From Microbulbifer aggregans (GTDB lineage Bacteria > Pseudomonadota > Gammaproteobacteria > Pseudomonadales > Cellvibrionaceae): 64,000 nt of DNA. This document shows positions 46,176 to 55,096 of this stretch, piece after piece. Both the position numbers and the translations under genes were made by a program. Each line of letters starts with the position of its first letter. Position 1 is the stretch's first letter. Location: NCBI RefSeq assembly GCF_001750105.1, contig NZ_CP014143.1, positions 496,001-560,000 on the forward strand, written 5' to 3'. The notes beneath the pieces are model-generated. The model ran no database searches. It was given only the letters and a program-made list of their open reading frames with translations, and was not told the DNA's origin.

Positions 46176-46208
46176 AAAAAAAGGCCGCACAAAGTGCGGC
46201 CTTTTTTT
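46176..46208. terminator. Bidirectional terminator after the TonB2-like operon
   Basis: AAAAAAAGGCCGCAC and GTGCGGCCTTTTTTT arms with a 4-base loop. It lies 20 bases beyond the TPR gene stop on the minus strand. Confidence 0.93.
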
Positions 46209-46227
46209 GCTGAGCTCGAACCGACAA

Positions 46228-47559
46228 TTAGATTGCCAGTTGTTCCTCACGCTTCTTCTCGTTCTCGACGTAAGAAATCCACTGCTCGGCGAACTTCTTG
46301 GAACGTTCGTCCTTCAATGCCTTCTTCAGGGTCTCGAGAGCATCGTCGTACTGTTTGAGGTTGGCTTGCGCCATACCCAGCACGATGTACAGCTGATCCG
46401 GGCGCTTGAGGCTACCCTTGTTCAGTGCACGCTTGGCCATCGTCACGGCTTGCTCGTTCTTGTCCAGGTCCAGGTAGATACCGGCCAGACGGGAGTAAAG
46501 CTCACCTTTGTCGGACAGCTTGGCGGCGCCTTCCAGCTGCGGAATTGCCTTCTGCAGCTCTTGTGCCATCTGGTACGCCTGAGCCAGGGTTTCCAGATTC
46601 TTGGAAGTGCGCTCGATCTTCTTCTCGTCGAGTCCCTTCTTGATGACCTTGGCGCCCTTGTAAGGCATCTCGTTACCCATGAAGAGATAGGCCATATTCA
46701 ACAGCTCTTTCTCTTTCTCCAGGGCACCGGCGATGTAGGCCGCTTCCATCATGTGCAGCTGGTCTTTCTCACGCTTCAGCTCACCGTACATGCCAGAGAG
46801 CTGCTTGTAGTACTCCCCTTTCGGGTAGTGCTTGACCAGTTTTTCCAGGATATCGGTCACTTTCTTGTAGTCGTTCTTCTCAAAGTAGAAGTAACGCTGC
46901 AAGCCGTACCAGTTCTCCTTCGGCACCTTGCCTTCGCTCTCGTACATGGATACCGCTTTATTGATATCCGCCAGCGCCTTGCCTTCCTGACCGGCCTGGT
47001 AGTAGACCTGGCCACGCAGGGCGTAGTCGGCGGCACCAATGGTATCCGCGCGGCTGAACCACTGGTTCAGGTAGTTGAGCGCGTTGCTCCAGTCCTCGGT
47101 CACGAAGTACAGCTGGGCGATGGTCTTGAGCGTGTTCAGCTCAACCCCTACCGGGATGTTTTCCACACCCTGGGCGAGTACTTTCTTGTACGCGTTAATC
47201 GCGTCCTTGTACCGCTCCATGCTGTAGTAGACGAAGCCGTAGAAGTAGTACATCTGCGCACGTTCATACGCGTTGTACTTGTCCGCACCGGACTCCATCT
47301 CACGCAGAGCCTGCAGGGCTGCTGGCCAGTTTTCGGCGTCTGCCGCTTCCTGTACCTTGCCCAGCTTCTTGAACACGTTCTCCCGCATCGCCGGGACCTT
47401 ACGCGTTTCCTCTGCTGCGTCCGCCTGGGCGAACGGGGCTGAAACCCCAACCGCTTCGAGGACGGTAACACTGACCGCGGGAGCCAAGACCAAGGGCAGC
47501 GCCACGGACGTTCGCAAGACGAATTTGGAGAATCCCTTCGTCATGGTCGTCAACTTCAT
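46228..47559 (-). CDS. Periplasmic TPR protein of the TonB2-like operon
   Basis: Exported protein of 443 residues with a long signal peptide (cleavage after about residue 48, near FAQADA) and then TPR-type helical pairs to the C-terminus, for example MYYFYGFVYYSMERYKDAINAYKKVL and GELYSRLAGIYLDLDKNEQAVTMAKRAL (landmarks only). It is the last gene of the operon, 11 bases after tonB. TPR genes at this place occur in Vibrio TonB2 clusters, where they may scaffold the periplasmic complex. GGGGAAG precedes the ATG. Lysine content is high for the window. Confidence 0.85.
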   Translation of the reverse strand: MKLTTMTKGFSKFVLRTSVALPLVLAPAVSVTVLEAVGVSAPFAQADAAEETRKVPAMRENVFKKLGKVQEAADAENWPAALQALREMESGADKYNAYERAQMYYFYGFVYYSMERYKDAINAYKKVLAQGVENIPVGVELNTLKTIAQLYFVTEDWSNALNYLNQWFSRADTIGAADYALRGQVYYQAGQEGKALADINKAVSMYESEGKVPKENWYGLQRYFYFEKNDYKKVTDILEKLVKHYPKGEYYKQLSGMYGELKREKDQLHMMEAAYIAGALEKEKELLNMAYLFMGNEMPYKGAKVIKKGLDEKKIERTSKNLETLAQAYQMAQELQKAIPQLEGAAKLSDKGELYSRLAGIYLDLDKNEQAVTMAKRALNKGSLKRPDQLYIVLGMAQANLKQYDDALETLKKALKDERSKKFAEQWISYVENEKKREEQLAI

Positions 47560-47570
47560 ATGCTTCCCCT

Positions 47571-48194
47571 TTAGTTCTTGGCCAGGTTAAAGCTGATCTT
47601 GGTTTTTACACCAGGAACTTCGATCGGCTCACCATCGACCACCCGCGGCTTGTACTTGTACTTCAGTGCAGACTTGATCGCCGCGCTGTTGAAGATGGTG
47701 GTGGGGCGACCGTCACTGGTGAAGGCCTCCACAACCCGCGCATCACGCACAGAGCCGTTTTTGGTTACGGTGTACTCAACGATCGCGTAGCCCTCGATGC
47801 CGCGCTGCAGTGCGCGACGCGGATACTGCGGAGCCACCTTCACGATGGGCAGGTAATCACCCTCGCTGGCGAAGCCGCCGATTCCACCCACCTGCACCGA
47901 TGCGGAAGCACGCGGTGCAGACATATTGATGGAGTCATCCAGGTTCGGATCATCGAACTCAGGCTCCGGCATTTCGGGGGGCGGCTGCTCCGGCTCCTCC
48001 GGCTTGTCCGGCTTGCTGGTGTCGTACTGGGTTTCGATCTTCTGCTCAGGCATCACGACGTCAGCCACCTTGATCTGCTCCTCCTCTTCGGGAGCACCCA
48101 AGTTTGCTGCAATCAACGCATGCATGGTGAAGATCAGGGCAAAGGTGGTGGCGACTGCCAATACACCCGCCCCTAATAATCTTACCGGGTTCAT
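47571..48194 (-). CDS. TonB2-type energy transducer
   Basis: Inner-membrane-anchored TonB of 207 residues. One helix lies at about 8-30; the periplasmic part is acidic and Pro/Glu-rich (PDKPEEPEQPPPEMPEPEFDD) and short compared with TonB1. The C-terminal domain reads VAPQYPRRALQRGIEGYAIVEYTV ... FNSAAIKSALKYKYKPRVVDG, close to TonB2. It is 5 bases downstream of exbD. In Vibrio the TonB2 protein depends on TtpC, whose homologue is encoded upstream here. Confidence 0.9.
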   Translation of the reverse strand: MNPVRLLGAGVLAVATTFALIFTMHALIAANLGAPEEEEQIKVADVVMPEQKIETQYDTSKPDKPEEPEQPPPEMPEPEFDDPNLDDSINMSAPRASASVQVGGIGGFASEGDYLPIVKVAPQYPRRALQRGIEGYAIVEYTVTKNGSVRDARVVEAFTSDGRPTTIFNSAAIKSALKYKYKPRVVDGEPIEVPGVKTKISFNLAKN

Positions 48195-48199
48195 AGCTG

Positions 48200-48601
48200 T
48201 TAACTCTTTTCTGTCGCGACCGAAACTTTCTCGATACCGATTCTCCTGGCAGCATCAGCAATCAGGGCAACCTTCTCGATACTCGCTTTCTTATCGGGCT
48301 GAATTACCAACCACCCCTTGGGGTTTTCTGCATACAGACGCTCGAGGGTGACCTTCACCAGCCGATCGTCTACCTGCTCTTTGGCAATCCAGATTTCGTC
48401 GTTTTCGTTAATCGCTACCAGAATAGAGGCGGCTTTGAGTTCAGCGGTTGTCGCTTCCGGCTTTAACACATCGACGCCCGGCTCCTTGATAAAGGTGGCG
48501 GTGACGATAAAGAAGATCAGCATGATGAACACCACGTCCAGCATGGGCGTGAGGTCAATCGCTCCTGCTTCTTCTTCTGCCGTATTTTGTCTCTTGCTCA
48601 T
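48200..48601 (-). CDS. exbD: ExbD-family proton-channel protein
   Basis: Component of the ExbB-ExbD proton channel that energises TonB. The 133 residues have a short cytoplasmic start, one helix with the protonatable Asp (AIDLTPMLDVVFIMLIFFIV, Asp near residue 22) and a periplasmic domain ending VSVATEKS. It is separated from exbB by a 125-base spacer with a hairpin, while it lies only 5 bases from tonB. Confidence 0.93.
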   Translation of the reverse strand: MSKRQNTAEEEAGAIDLTPMLDVVFIMLIFFIVTATFIKEPGVDVLKPEATTAELKAASILVAINENDEIWIAKEQVDDRLVKVTLERLYAENPKGWLVIQPDKKASIEKVALIADAARRIGIEKVSVATEKS

Positions 48602-48628
48602 AGCAACTCTCTTAGCGAACTTCCTCGA

Positions 48629-48649
48629 CGGAGCCCCTGCGGGACTCCG
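48629..48649 (-). other. Hairpin in the exbB-exbD spacer
   Basis: Stem CGGAG-CCC/GGG-(A)-CTCCG around a 4-base loop. It has no T-run. It stands just upstream of the exbD start in the only long gap of the operon and could be an RNA-processing or stability element. Confidence 0.35.
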
Positions 48650-48726
48650 CGAGAGTTTCTGGCTTGGCTAAACCTTCACAGCAAATAAGCTTGCGCCTCG
48701 GCCGGCTCATTGCCTTATGCGGTGCC

Positions 48727-49254
48727 TTAGTGATCCATCGTCAGATGGTCTTCCAGCAGCTGGGTTTCACGCTCCGCTTTACGCTGGAGGTAGGTGTTGG
48801 CAAACACGCCAGACAGTGCGGTCACCATACCCGCCATTGTCGGGATGGTGGCCATGGATACACCACTGGCCATTTGTTTGGCATCACCACCACCGGTAAT
48901 CGCGAGAACTTCGAACACGTTGATCATGCCCCAGACCGTGCCCAGCAGCCCGAACAGGGGTGCCAGAGCCACACAGGCCTGAATCATGTCCATATTGTCC
49001 TGAATCTTCTCGGATACCCGGGAGATCAGCGCGTAGCGGACCTGGTGCGCACCCCAGGATTTGCGCTCGGGGCGCGCCTCCCACTGGTCCAGTGCACCTT
49101 GCACGTCTCCCTTCAAGCTCTTGTTGAAGTAGAAGATGCGCTCAAAGATCAGCGTCCACATAAAGAAGGTCAGGCCGGCGATCAGAAGCAGTACTGGCCC
49201 GCCCGACGCCATAAAGGCGTTGACGGCGGCCCATGCGTCAAACAATGCGTGCAT
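48727..49254 (-). CDS. exbB: ExbB/TolQ/MotA-family proton-channel protein
   Basis: Inner-membrane protein of 175 residues with three helices: GGPVLLLIAGLTFFMWTLIFE near the start, then ALAPLFGLLGTVWGMINVFEVL and MATIPTMAGMVTALSGVFANTYL. The G-L-L-G-T-V-x-G-M motif is the family hallmark. It is shorter than E. coli ExbB and typical of ExbB2. It lies 14 bases after the ttpC-like gene. Confidence 0.92.
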   Translation of the reverse strand: MHALFDAWAAVNAFMASGGPVLLLIAGLTFFMWTLIFERIFYFNKSLKGDVQGALDQWEARPERKSWGAHQVRYALISRVSEKIQDNMDMIQACVALAPLFGLLGTVWGMINVFEVLAITGGGDAKQMASGVSMATIPTMAGMVTALSGVFANTYLQRKAERETQLLEDHLTMDH

Positions 49255-49268
49255 GTTGCCGCCTCCTC

Positions 49269-50651
49269 TTATTTACGCTCGGCGTTTTCCGCCACAATAC
49301 CGGCACTCTGCTCTTCCAGAATGTGCAGGATACGCTTGGCGCGGCCGTTCACGATGGTGTGCATCAGCACAGTCGGGATCGCCACACACAGACCCAGTAC
49401 GGTGGTTACCAGTGCGGAGGAGATACCGCCTGCCATCGCTTTCGGGTCGCCGGCACCAAAGATGGTGATTGCCTGGAAGGTGATGATCATACCGGTAACG
49501 GTACCCAGCAGACCCAGCAGCGGGGCTACCATGGCGATGATCTTCAGCAGGTTCAGGCCGGACTCGATCGCCGGACGCTCCTTCAGAACCGCTTCTTCCA
49601 TCTTAAGCTCGAGGGTTTCACCGTCCACACCCTTGTTCTCTTCGGCAACGGCCAGAACACGACCCAGCGGGTTGTTGGTGTTGGCGGAGTCAGAACGCAG
49701 CTGGGCGTTAACCTTGCTGTTCACACCGGACAGTACGATCAGGCGCCAGATGGCCAGCAGCATAGCGATCACACCAACACCGGTGATGATGTAACCAACG
49801 ATGCCACCCTGATGCCAGCGCTCAACGATTCCCGGGCTGTTGATCAGTGCCTTCAGCAGGGAGCCGCCAGTCGGGCCAGTCGGGTCAACACCGAAAGCGG
49901 TGAAGCCGGAAGTGGCGTTCTGCAGGTCCGAAGCCATGGACAGGTACTTGCCGTCGGGCTGGCGAATCAGCTCGGCCATTTTGTTGGCGTCGGTCATTTC
50001 CAGATATTTGCCATCGGAAACCAGGTTGAAGTTACCAATACGGACTACTTCCTGCTCTACCTGCTCACCGTCGGGCTTGATCACGGTACCGTTGAACTTA
50101 ACAACCTTGCCGGATTCAACGATTTCGCGCTGCATTTCGTACCACAGACGCTCGATTTCCTCGATGGTCGGCAGCTTGGTCTGGGAGTTCATCTTGTCGA
50201 TCAGAGTGTCGAGGAACTCGGTACGACCCGGGTACTGTGCAGAAACAATGGAAGATTCCATGTTGGCGCGCAGGTCACCAGCAGTAGAGGTCATGTGACC
50301 GAACAGCTCTTTCAGGGAACCCATGCGCTCGTCCAGCTGCTCACGCTTCTGCTGAACCATTACTTCCTGCTCCTGGTACTTGGCTTCCAGGCGCGCGGAA
50401 CGCTCTTCTTCGGCAGTGCGGGTTTGCTTGGCCTGGTTCAGCAGGTTCTGCTGGTTGGCCTTCTGGCGACGAAACTCTGCTTCACGCTTTTTGTGCTCGG
50501 CAGATTCGGCAATCTTGGACTGACGCACCATCTGCAGCAGCTGGTCCAGGGACTTTGCTTCGTCCTGGGCCACTGCAGTGCTGTTCAGAAGACCAGCCGC
50601 CACTACTGCGGCCGTCATAGATACTAGGCGTTTGGCGAAAGTGGTTTTCAT
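49269..50651 (-). CDS. ttpC: TtpC-like MotA/TolQ/ExbB protein with large periplasmic coiled-coil region
   Basis: Protein of 460 residues with a signal-like N-terminus (MKTTFAKRLVSMTAAVVAAG), a long Gln/Glu/Lys-rich coiled coil at about 35-130, a further periplasmic domain to about 280, and then the three-helix ExbB unit: GGIVGYIITGVGVIAMLLAIW, MVAPLLGLLGTVTGMIITF and ALVTTVLGLCVAIPTVLMH. This layout is TtpC, the TonB2-system component known from Vibrio. The start overlaps the stop of the upstream DUF3450 gene (ATGA), so the two are translationally coupled. Confidence 0.88.
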   Translation of the reverse strand: MKTTFAKRLVSMTAAVVAAGLLNSTAVAQDEAKSLDQLLQMVRQSKIAESAEHKKREAEFRRQKANQQNLLNQAKQTRTAEEERSARLEAKYQEQEVMVQQKREQLDERMGSLKELFGHMTSTAGDLRANMESSIVSAQYPGRTEFLDTLIDKMNSQTKLPTIEEIERLWYEMQREIVESGKVVKFNGTVIKPDGEQVEQEVVRIGNFNLVSDGKYLEMTDANKMAELIRQPDGKYLSMASDLQNATSGFTAFGVDPTGPTGGSLLKALINSPGIVERWHQGGIVGYIITGVGVIAMLLAIWRLIVLSGVNSKVNAQLRSDSANTNNPLGRVLAVAEENKGVDGETLELKMEEAVLKERPAIESGLNLLKIIAMVAPLLGLLGTVTGMIITFQAITIFGAGDPKAMAGGISSALVTTVLGLCVAIPTVLMHTIVNGRAKRILHILEEQSAGIVAENAERK

Positions 50652-51430
50652 TGCGCAGCCTCCGGAGCGTGGATCGGCGTGGTCATGATGTCTTGGGTAG
50701 CCTGCTTGCGGGCGATCTTCAGGCCATTCTGAATGGCACGGCGGTACTCGCCGGCGCCGATTTCAACCCAAGCCTTCTGCTCTTTGTCGTAGGCCAGAGA
50801 AACCTTGGAATCGGTGGTCTGCGCGACCAGCGCGATACGACCGATCTGCAGGACGTTAACTTCGCGGTCCTGACCGTTAACAACCAGGGTGTCACCGTAG
50901 CTGTCGATCTTACGCGCGTATTCGGCTTCGAAGTTGTACAGTTCCAGCACCTGACGGAATTTCTCCGCAACGGTGATATCGGAACGGTCCATATTGTTCT
51001 TTACGCCCTGGAGGTTCGCCATACGCTCTTCCAGCTTGAACGGCGCGTCCAGTTTGATGAACTGCTCCAGGCCATCCAGCATACGCAGAATCAGCGGCTG
51101 GATCTGACGCTCGATTACAGTGACGTTCTCGATGGACTCGTCCAACTCCTTGATGACGGCGAGCTGGTTCGCCAGCTGCTTCTCGAGCTGACGGTTGTAG
51201 ACACGCAGACCGTCGATTTCCTTGTTCACCACCTTGAAGTCCTGCAGCAGGCTGGTGGTTTCTTCGGCAATCTTGTCGATGCGCTTTTGTGACGCCTGAG
51301 CGGCAGCAGTTTTCTGCTGACCAACGGTCAGGACGTTATCGAGTGTATCCGCAGTGGCTACGCTGCCATAGAGTGCGCCGGCAGACAGCGCAGTGGTCAG
51401 CGCCACAGCCATGAATCGCTTGGTTTTCAT
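50648..51430 (-). CDS. DUF3450 periplasmic coiled-coil protein
   Basis: First gene of the TonB2-like operon: 260 residues with a signal peptide (MKTKRFMAVALTTALSAGALYG), a long helical coiled coil at about 35-135 (DKIAEETTSLLQDFKVVNKEIDGL as landmark) and a beta-containing end (IGRIALVAQTTDSKVSLAYDKEQ). This is DUF3450, which precedes ttpC in Vibrio TonB2 clusters; its coiled coil probably contacts that of TtpC. The ATG at 51430 follows a G6 tract 4 bases upstream; an open frame to 51529 has no such site and would bury the signal peptide. Confidence 0.88.
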   Translation of the reverse strand: MKTKRFMAVALTTALSAGALYGSVATADTLDNVLTVGQQKTAAAQASQKRIDKIAEETTSLLQDFKVVNKEIDGLRVYNRQLEKQLANQLAVIKELDESIENVTVIERQIQPLILRMLDGLEQFIKLDAPFKLEERMANLQGVKNNMDRSDITVAEKFRQVLELYNFEAEYARKIDSYGDTLVVNGQDREVNVLQIGRIALVAQTTDSKVSLAYDKEQKAWVEIGAGEYRRAIQNGLKIARKQATQDIMTTPIHAPEAAQ

Positions 51431-51529
51431 TAGACCCCCCAGTGGGTTCAATATTTCACAACATGGTCGCGATGGTTTAGCTGCCACAACGCGGTGTGAT
51501 TTTGGTTTGAAGACAGCTAAGAGCCGCAC

Positions 51530-51559
51530 ATTGTAAACAGCCGATTTGATTATTCAAAT
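51530..51559 (-). promoter_or_regulatory. Promoter with overlapping palindrome for the TonB2-like operon
   Basis: On the minus strand TTGAAT (51552-51557) and TACAAT (51530-51535) are 16 bases apart, matching consensus at 4 and 5 of 6 positions. A perfect palindrome ATTTGA-TTAT-TCAAAT (51544-51559) covers the -35, the usual position of a repressor site. It is not a recognisable Fur box. The start would give a leader of about 93 bases. The rest of the gap (51560-51703) shows an ACCTGGGT/ACCCGGGT pair near 51600-51620 and no gene. Confidence 0.5.
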
Positions 51560-51703
51560 GCCGATTGACAGTCTCGACCTGCATGTGTCGCTAGGTAACA
51601 CCTGGGTAACAAACCCGGGTTGCATGCACACAAATGCAGCGGAGCGAAATGTGCGAGAGATCACGAAAGCTAACAGAAAGATTAAAGTTTGATCAAGGCG
51701 TTT

Positions 51704-52216
51704 TTATTTTGACCTGTCGTACTGAACTAAGCAGTAGTTGTATTCGTCCCTGTCCGACGACGGGTAACAATCCCGACTGGTTTCTGACCAGCCATTCGCA
51801 AATTCCGGGAAAAAGGCGTCTCCATCCACCTCTGCCTCCACTTCTGTGATGTAGAGCCGCCGCGCCATCGGTAGCGCCTGGCGGTAAATCTCCGCACCAC
51901 CAATGACCATCACCTCTTCGGCGCCACTTTCGGCAGCCGACTGGCGGGCTACCAACAGCGCGTCTTCGAGGCTGGAAACGGTGGTCACCCCCTCTGCCCG
52001 CCATTCGGGATTGCGGGTGATAACAATGTTGGCGCGGCCGGGCAGCGGTCGCCCGATGGACTCAAAAGTTTTGCGCCCCATGACGACAGGCTTCGACATG
52101 GTCACCTGCTTGAAGAACTTCAGGTCGCCGGAAATCCGCCACGGAAGAGTGTTGTCGCGGCCTATGGCCCGGTTTTGCGCCATGGCCGCGATCATCGCAA
52201 TGGGAACATCCTTCAT
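51704..52216 (-). CDS. folA: Dihydrofolate reductase
   Basis: NADPH-dependent enzyme that regenerates tetrahydrofolate; the target of trimethoprim. The 170 residues start IAMIAAMAQNRAIGRDNTLPWRI with the conserved Asp-or-Trp loop; VVMGRKTFESIGRPLPGRANIV and VIGGAEIYRQALPMARRLYITEV are diagnostic. The ATG directly follows the thyA TAA with no spacer, so translation is coupled to thyA, whose product dihydrofolate is its substrate. I see no clear terminator after the stop. Confidence 0.96.
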   Translation of the reverse strand: MKDVPIAMIAAMAQNRAIGRDNTLPWRISGDLKFFKQVTMSKPVVMGRKTFESIGRPLPGRANIVITRNPEWRAEGVTTVSSLEDALLVARQSAAESGAEEVMVIGGAEIYRQALPMARRLYITEVEAEVDGDAFFPEFANGWSETSRDCYPSSDRDEYNYCLVQYDRSK

Positions 52217-53050
52217 TTATATCGCCACCGGTGCGGGAATGTGGGGATGGGCCTCGTAGCCTTTCAGCTCAAAGTCCTCGAACTGGAAAGCAAACAAGTC
52301 CGTCACTTCCGGATTGAGATGCATCTGCGGCAGGGGCAGCGGCTCCCGGGACAGCTGCTCCTCCACCTGCTCCAGGTGATTGAGGTACAGGTGCGCATCG
52401 CCAAAGGTATGAATGAACTCTCCGGGCCGAAGATCGCAAACCTGAGCCAACATCAAGGTCAGCAGGCTGTAGGAGGCAATATTGAACGGTACACCGAGGA
52501 AGATATCGGCACTGCGCTGGTACAGCTGGCAAGAGAGCTTGCCGTCCGCCACATAGAACTGGAACAGCGCGTGACAGGGTGCCAGAGCCATGCGGCCGGC
52601 AGCAGCGTTATCCGACGGGGAAACGCCTTCGTCCGGGAGGTCGGCGGGATTCCAGGCGCTCACGATCAGGCGGCGGGAGTCGGGCCGACTCTTCAGCTGC
52701 TCGACGAGGTCCGAGATCTGGTCGATCTGGCGCCCGTCTGCAGTCGGCCATGACCGCCACTGGTGTCCGTAGACTGGCCCGAGCTCTCCACTCTCGGTGG
52801 CCCAGCCATCCCAGATTCGCACCCCGTGCTCCTTGAGGTAGCCGATATTGGTGTCCCCCTTCAGAAACCACAGCAGCTCGTGGATGATCGAGCGCAGATG
52901 TAGCTTCTTGGTGGTCACCAGGGGGAAGCCCTCGGCCAGGTCGAATCGCATCTGGTAACCAAACACGCTGACCGTGCCCGTGCCGGTTCGGTCACTCTTG
53001 CGGGTGCCGTTGTCGCGCACATGGCGCATAAGATCGAGATACTGCTTCAT
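52217..53050 (-). CDS. thyA: Thymidylate synthase
   Basis: Makes dTMP from dUMP with methylene-tetrahydrofolate. The 277 residues include the active-site Cys in [12 protein letters not shown] near residue 160, [31 protein letters not shown] and [12 protein letters not shown]. The length is a little over that of the E. coli enzyme (264). The middle of the lgt-thyA-folA operon, it lies 6 bases after lgt. Confidence 0.97.
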   Translation of the reverse strand: MKQYLDLMRHVRDNGTRKSDRTGTGTVSVFGYQMRFDLAEGFPLVTTKKLHLRSIIHELLWFLKGDTNIGYLKEHGVRIWDGWATESGELGPVYGHQWRSWPTADGRQIDQISDLVEQLKSRPDSRRLIVSAWNPADLPDEGVSPSDNAAAGRMALAPCHALFQFYVADGKLSCQLYQRSADIFLGVPFNIASYSLLTLMLAQVCDLRPGEFIHTFGDAHLYLNHLEQVEEQLSREPLPLPQMHLNPEVTDLFAFQFEDFELKGYEAHPHIPAPVAI

Positions 53051-53056
53051 CTTTTA

Positions 53057-53878
53057 TTAGGTTCCACTCTTGGCTGCAGTACGCCCTTCGGGCAGTGGCT
53101 GGGTGCGGTAGCTCCACACCAACAGGATGATGCCGGCGGCGATCATGGGCAGGCTCAGCAATTGTCCCCGTGTCATCCACCCGAACAGGTCGAAACCAAT
53201 GTGACCATCCGGCTCACGCACGAACTCCACCAGGAAGCGGAATACACCGTAAAGAAGAACAAACAGACCACCTACCGCTAGGCGCGGACGCGGCTTGCTG
53301 GAGAACCACCAGAGCACAGCAAACAGCACCAGCCCCTCCAGGAATGCCTGGTAGAGCTGGGACGGATGCCGCGCCAGCAGCTCCGGATCCCGCGGGAACA
53401 CCATTCCCCAGGGCGCATCGGTCGGGCGCCCCCAGAGCTCCTGACCGATAAAGTTGCCGAGCCGGCCAAGCCCCAGCCCGATTGGCACCAGTGGCGCGAC
53501 AAAATCGAGCAGTGCCGGGAAAGTCGTACCGATCTTGCGCGCGTAGATCGCTGCCGCCACCATCACACCGACCAGGCCGCCGTGGAAGCTCATGCCTCCT
53601 TCCCACACCCTGAACAGGGACAGCGGCTCCGCCACCAGCTGCGGGAAATTGTAGAAAAACATATATCCGAGACGCCCACCGGCCACCACACCGATGGCAC
53701 AGTAAAGAATCAGATCCTCCACCTCGGATTTGATCACCGGCGACCAGGGCTTGCGGCTGCGACGCAGCGCCAGCCACCAGGCGGCGATAAAGCCTCCCAG
53801 GTACATCAGGCCGTACCAGTGCACCTTGAGCGGGCCGATGGCAACGGCAACGGGATCGATCTGCGGGTAGGGAATCAT
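53057..53878 (-). CDS. lgt: Prolipoprotein diacylglyceryl transferase
   Basis: Inner-membrane enzyme that attaches diacylglycerol to lipobox cysteines, the first step of lipoprotein maturation; it serves the several predicted lipoproteins in this window. The 273 residues have about seven helices, [16 protein letters not shown] at the start, [16 protein letters not shown] near 95 and the signature [20 protein letters not shown] near 140. The operon order lgt-thyA is widely conserved in proteobacteria. Confidence 0.96.
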   Translation of the reverse strand: MIPYPQIDPVAVAIGPLKVHWYGLMYLGGFIAAWWLALRRSRKPWSPVIKSEVEDLILYCAIGVVAGGRLGYMFFYNFPQLVAEPLSLFRVWEGGMSFHGGLVGVMVAAAIYARKIGTTFPALLDFVAPLVPIGLGLGRLGNFIGQELWGRPTDAPWGMVFPRDPELLARHPSQLYQAFLEGLVLFAVLWWFSSKPRPRLAVGGLFVLLYGVFRFLVEFVREPDGHIGFDLFGWMTRGQLLSLPMIAAGIILLVWSYRTQPLPEGRTAAKSGT

Positions 53879-54005
53879 CGGCTGTTCACTGTATCCGGCG
53901 TAAAAGTTGAGGCGGAAATCTTACCAGAAGCCCGGGGCCGTGACCTCACGCTCGCGCCCCAAGATGGCTATCATTGCCCTTCCGGAGAGGAAACCTCAAC
54001 TATCT

Positions 54006-54827
54006 ATGTGTCTGCTGCTGTTCGCCTATCACTGCCACCCGAACTACCCGCTGCTGATGCTGGCCAACCGGGACGAGTTCTACCAGCGGCCCGCCGAACC
54101 GGCAGGACCCTGGCCGGGGACACGGATGGTGGCAGGCCGAGACCTGGAGGCAGGCGGCACCTGGGCGGGCATCGCGTCCGGCCGCGTGGCGGCAGTCACC
54201 AATATCCGGGAGCCCGACATTCCCAGCCCGCCAGATGCGCTCTCCCGGGGTGACATTCCCAGGGATTTCCTGCAGGGGCAGGCCTCCCCTCTGGCGTTCG
54301 CGGAGGCCCTGGAGCGCGATCGCTACCGGGGCTTCAACGCCCTCCTCTTCCACCTGGGCGCATCGGATGAGCTGGTTTGCGCCGGTAACCGGCACCAGCC
54401 TTTCCGTTTTGCCCCCGGCGTCCACGGGATCTCCAACGGCACCCCCGACGCGCCCTGGCCCAAGGTGGAACGCGGGCGCGCCGCCCTCGCCGAGCTCCTT
54501 AACGGCATGCCAGCGGACCTCAGGGAATCCAACTTTGTCGACCGCGCCCTGGCACTGCTGCGGGATCAGCGACCTGCACCGCCGGAAGCGCTCCCCTACA
54601 CCGGCGTCGGCCCTGCACTGGAGAGCGCTCTGTCACCGATTTTTGTCCGAATCGAACGGGGAGATTTCCCCGGCAGTATCGCTGCCGAGACTCCTGGCCC
54701 TTACGGCACCAGAGCCAGCACCATCGTGGCAGTGCACAGTAACGGCACCACCCAGCTGTGGGAACAGACCTACCGGGAAGGCAGACCTGCGGGCCAACTG
54801 CGCCAGTTCACCCTGTCGGCAGAGTGA
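54006..54827 (+). CDS. NRDE/TANGO2-family protein
   Basis: Soluble protein of 273 residues with the family signature: Cys2 directly after Met (MCLLLFAYHCHP), LLMLANRDEFYQRPAEPAGPW and GTWAGIASGRVAAVTNIREP. In animal TANGO2 and its bacterial relatives the Cys2 start recalls Ntn hydrolases; a role in haem or lipid handling has been proposed, but no bacterial function is proven. The ATG at 54006 is chosen because it leaves Cys at position 2, though an open frame reaches back to 53907. It diverges from lgt. Confidence 0.87.
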   Translation: MCLLLFAYHCHPNYPLLMLANRDEFYQRPAEPAGPWPGTRMVAGRDLEAGGTWAGIASGRVAAVTNIREPDIPSPPDALSRGDIPRDFLQGQASPLAFAEALERDRYRGFNALLFHLGASDELVCAGNRHQPFRFAPGVHGISNGTPDAPWPKVERGRAALAELLNGMPADLRESNFVDRALALLRDQRPAPPEALPYTGVGPALESALSPIFVRIERGDFPGSIAAETPGPYGTRASTIVAVHSNGTTQLWEQTYREGRPAGQLRQFTLSAE

Positions 54828-54843
54828 GCTATCGCCTATCGCT

Positions 54844-55081
54844 TCAGCACTGATTCAGTGCTGACCGGGACCGCACATTCAGTCCAGTCAATACCAGTCT
54901 TCGTAAGGTGAAATACATTCGGCGCCAAGCAAATTTTGCATTTGTTGCCATACTTATTTTCACGGGTCTGGTTTGGTTGAGTTTCGTGCCGCCAATCCAG
55001 CCCCAATAAGGAAAGTCGCGCGGGACGCATGACAATGGCGAGCCGTCGATAGATATCGACGAACAACAGGACCGGCTCGCC
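54844..55081. other. Structured intergenic region upstream of the L,D-transpeptidase genes
   Basis: The 341-base gap after the NRDE gene contains a perfect 10-bp palindrome TCAGCACTGA/TCAGTGCTGA with a 1-base centre (54844-54864). It also holds a nested structure: outer arms GGCGAGCC (55037-55044) and GGCTCGCC (55074-55081) enclose a hairpin GTCGAT-AGAT-ATCGAC (55045-55060). Neither has a T-run. Between them lies an A/T-richer stretch near 54905-54975 with no promoter I would defend. A structured leader or small RNA is possible. Confidence 0.4.
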
Positions 55082-55096
55082 GCAGGTTGGGAAGGT

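Noticed and set aside
46207..50627. Long plus-strand open frames opposite the TPR and ttpC-like genes (46207-47442 and 49233-50627)
   Set aside because: They are mirror images of well-supported minus-strand genes, show no family motif and lack Shine-Dalgarno sequences. The long frames result from strong codon bias.
51431..51703. Searched for a Fur box before the TonB2-like operon
   Set aside because: Only the ATTTGA/TCAAAT palindrome was found; it does not match Fur consensus.
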